Source: DATDOO01 sp035293245
GTDB taxonomy: Bacteria > Pseudomonadota > Gammaproteobacteria > Methylococcales > Methylococcaceae
NCBI GenBank assembly: GCA_035293245.1
Contig: DATDOO010000354.1
Span: 1 to 16,619, forward strand
Reading direction: 5' to 3'
DNA: 16,619 bases
The translations under genes were made by a program, and so were the position numbers. Under the pieces are notes generated by a model. That model searched no databases. It worked only from the letters and a program-made list of their open reading frames with translations, and was not told the DNA's origin. The stretch's first letter is position 1, and each line of letters starts with the position of its first letter. Shown piece by piece: positions 16,072-16,619 of this stretch.

Positions 16072-16619
16072 ATGCGACGCCTCGGAATACTCGCCTCCCT
16101 GATCGCCGGCCTCCTCGCGGCCCCCGCTGCCGTAGCCGAGCCGTTCGCGGTGGCCGACATCCGCATCGAGGGCCTGCAGCGCATCGCGGCGGGCACGGTG
16201 TTCAGCTACCTGCCCATCAAGGTCGGCGACACCGTGGACGACCCCCAGACCGGCGACGCCATCCGCGCCCTGTTCAAGACCGGTTTTTTCAAGGACGTGC
16301 GCATCGAACGCGAAGGCGGCGCTTTGGTGGTGACCGTGGAAGAGCGTCCCGCCGTCGCCAGCATCAAGATCGACGGCAATAAGGAACTGAAAACCGAGGA
16401 TCTGACCAAGGCGCTCAAGAACATCGGCCTGGCCGAAGGCCGGGTTTTCAACCAGCAGATGCTGGACAAGGTGGAGCAGGAACTGCGCCGCCAGTATTAC
16501 AGCCGCGGCAAGTACGCGCTGAAAATCGACTCCGAGGTGTCCAATCTGTCGCGCAACCGCGTGGCGGTGGTCATCAAGATTTCCGAGGGCCGCGCCGCCC
16601 GCATCCAGCAGATCAACGT
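16072..16619 (+). CDS. bamA: Outer membrane protein assembly factor BamA (5' part)
   Basis: The first 182 codons of bamA; the gene runs off the right edge. BamA is the Omp85 barrel that folds and inserts outer-membrane beta-barrel proteins as core of the BAM complex. A signal peptide (1-22, cleaved at about AVA-EP) precedes POTRA1 (about 23-92, VADIRIEGLQRIAAGTVFSY ... GFFKDVRIE ... VVTVEERP) and POTRA2 (from about 93, IASIKIDGNKE-like start, here VASIKIDGNKELKTEDL), then the beginning of POTRA3. The ATG at 16072 gives a normal signal peptide; its Shine-Dalgarno is weak. In many gammaproteobacteria bamA follows rseP; here the upstream neighbour is an opposite-strand pseudogene and the gene has its own promoter. 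Confidence 0.95.
   Translation, partial: MRRLGILASLIAGLLAAPAAVAEPFAVADIRIEGLQRIAAGTVFSYLPIKVGDTVDDPQTGDAIRALFKTGFFKDVRIEREGGALVVTVEERPAVASIKIDGNKELKTEDLTKALKNIGLAEGRVFNQQMLDKVEQELRRQYYSRGKYALKIDSEVSNLSRNRVAVVIKISEGRAARIQQIN

Overview
The window is high-GC DNA (about 60-65% by eye) that looks chromosomal and gammaproteobacterial. CysD has exactly the length and near-identical motifs of the enterobacterial protein, BamA has the usual signal peptide and POTRA repeats, and several genes have obligate inner- or outer-membrane partners typical of Gram-negative bacteria. A methanotroph-like or purple-sulfur-like gammaproteobacterium would fit, but this is inference. I see no phage, CRISPR array, insertion sequence, tRNA or rRNA. 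Disturbance shows instead as two gutted transport genes and several small palindromic repeats.

Left block, minus strand (6299 down to 240): beta-carbonic anhydrase, a wrecked SulP anion transporter, phosphoenolpyruvate carboxylase, the CysD subunit of sulfate adenylyltransferase, and a HAD-IIA phosphatase-like protein. The first four are packed with gaps of about 13 bp or less, or with ATGA overlaps. Carbonic anhydrase makes bicarbonate, SulP proteins move bicarbonate or sulfate, and PEP carboxylase consumes bicarbonate, so the order reads as an anaplerotic bicarbonate module. The middle of sulP has been replaced by a pair of inverted REP-like palindromes. cysD has no cysN beside it.

Centre block, plus strand (6415 to 14199): an NhaR-like LysR regulator overlaps by ATGA a large P2-like cation ATPase that has an unusual membrane extension at its C-terminus. 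Next come a long-form NfeD protease 1 bp ahead of flotillin-like FloA, a small one-helix membrane protein, and a DUF502 membrane protein. The 115-bp divergent gap between carbonic anhydrase and the regulator holds overlapping promoter candidates and an 8-bp dyad.

Right block: a bestrophin-family channel gene on the minus strand converges on the DUF502 gene. It is preceded, with an ATGA overlap, by the decayed 3' end of a second P-type ATPase (frameshifts, an in-frame stop and an internal deletion). The window ends in the first 182 codons of bamA on the plus strand, which has a good sigma-70 promoter and is not adjacent to rseP.

No clearly undescribed multi-gene system is visible. The best leads are the gutted SulP in a bicarbonate operon, the regulator-coupled ATPase with a non-canonical ion site and extra helices, and the decayed ATPase in front of bestrophin.
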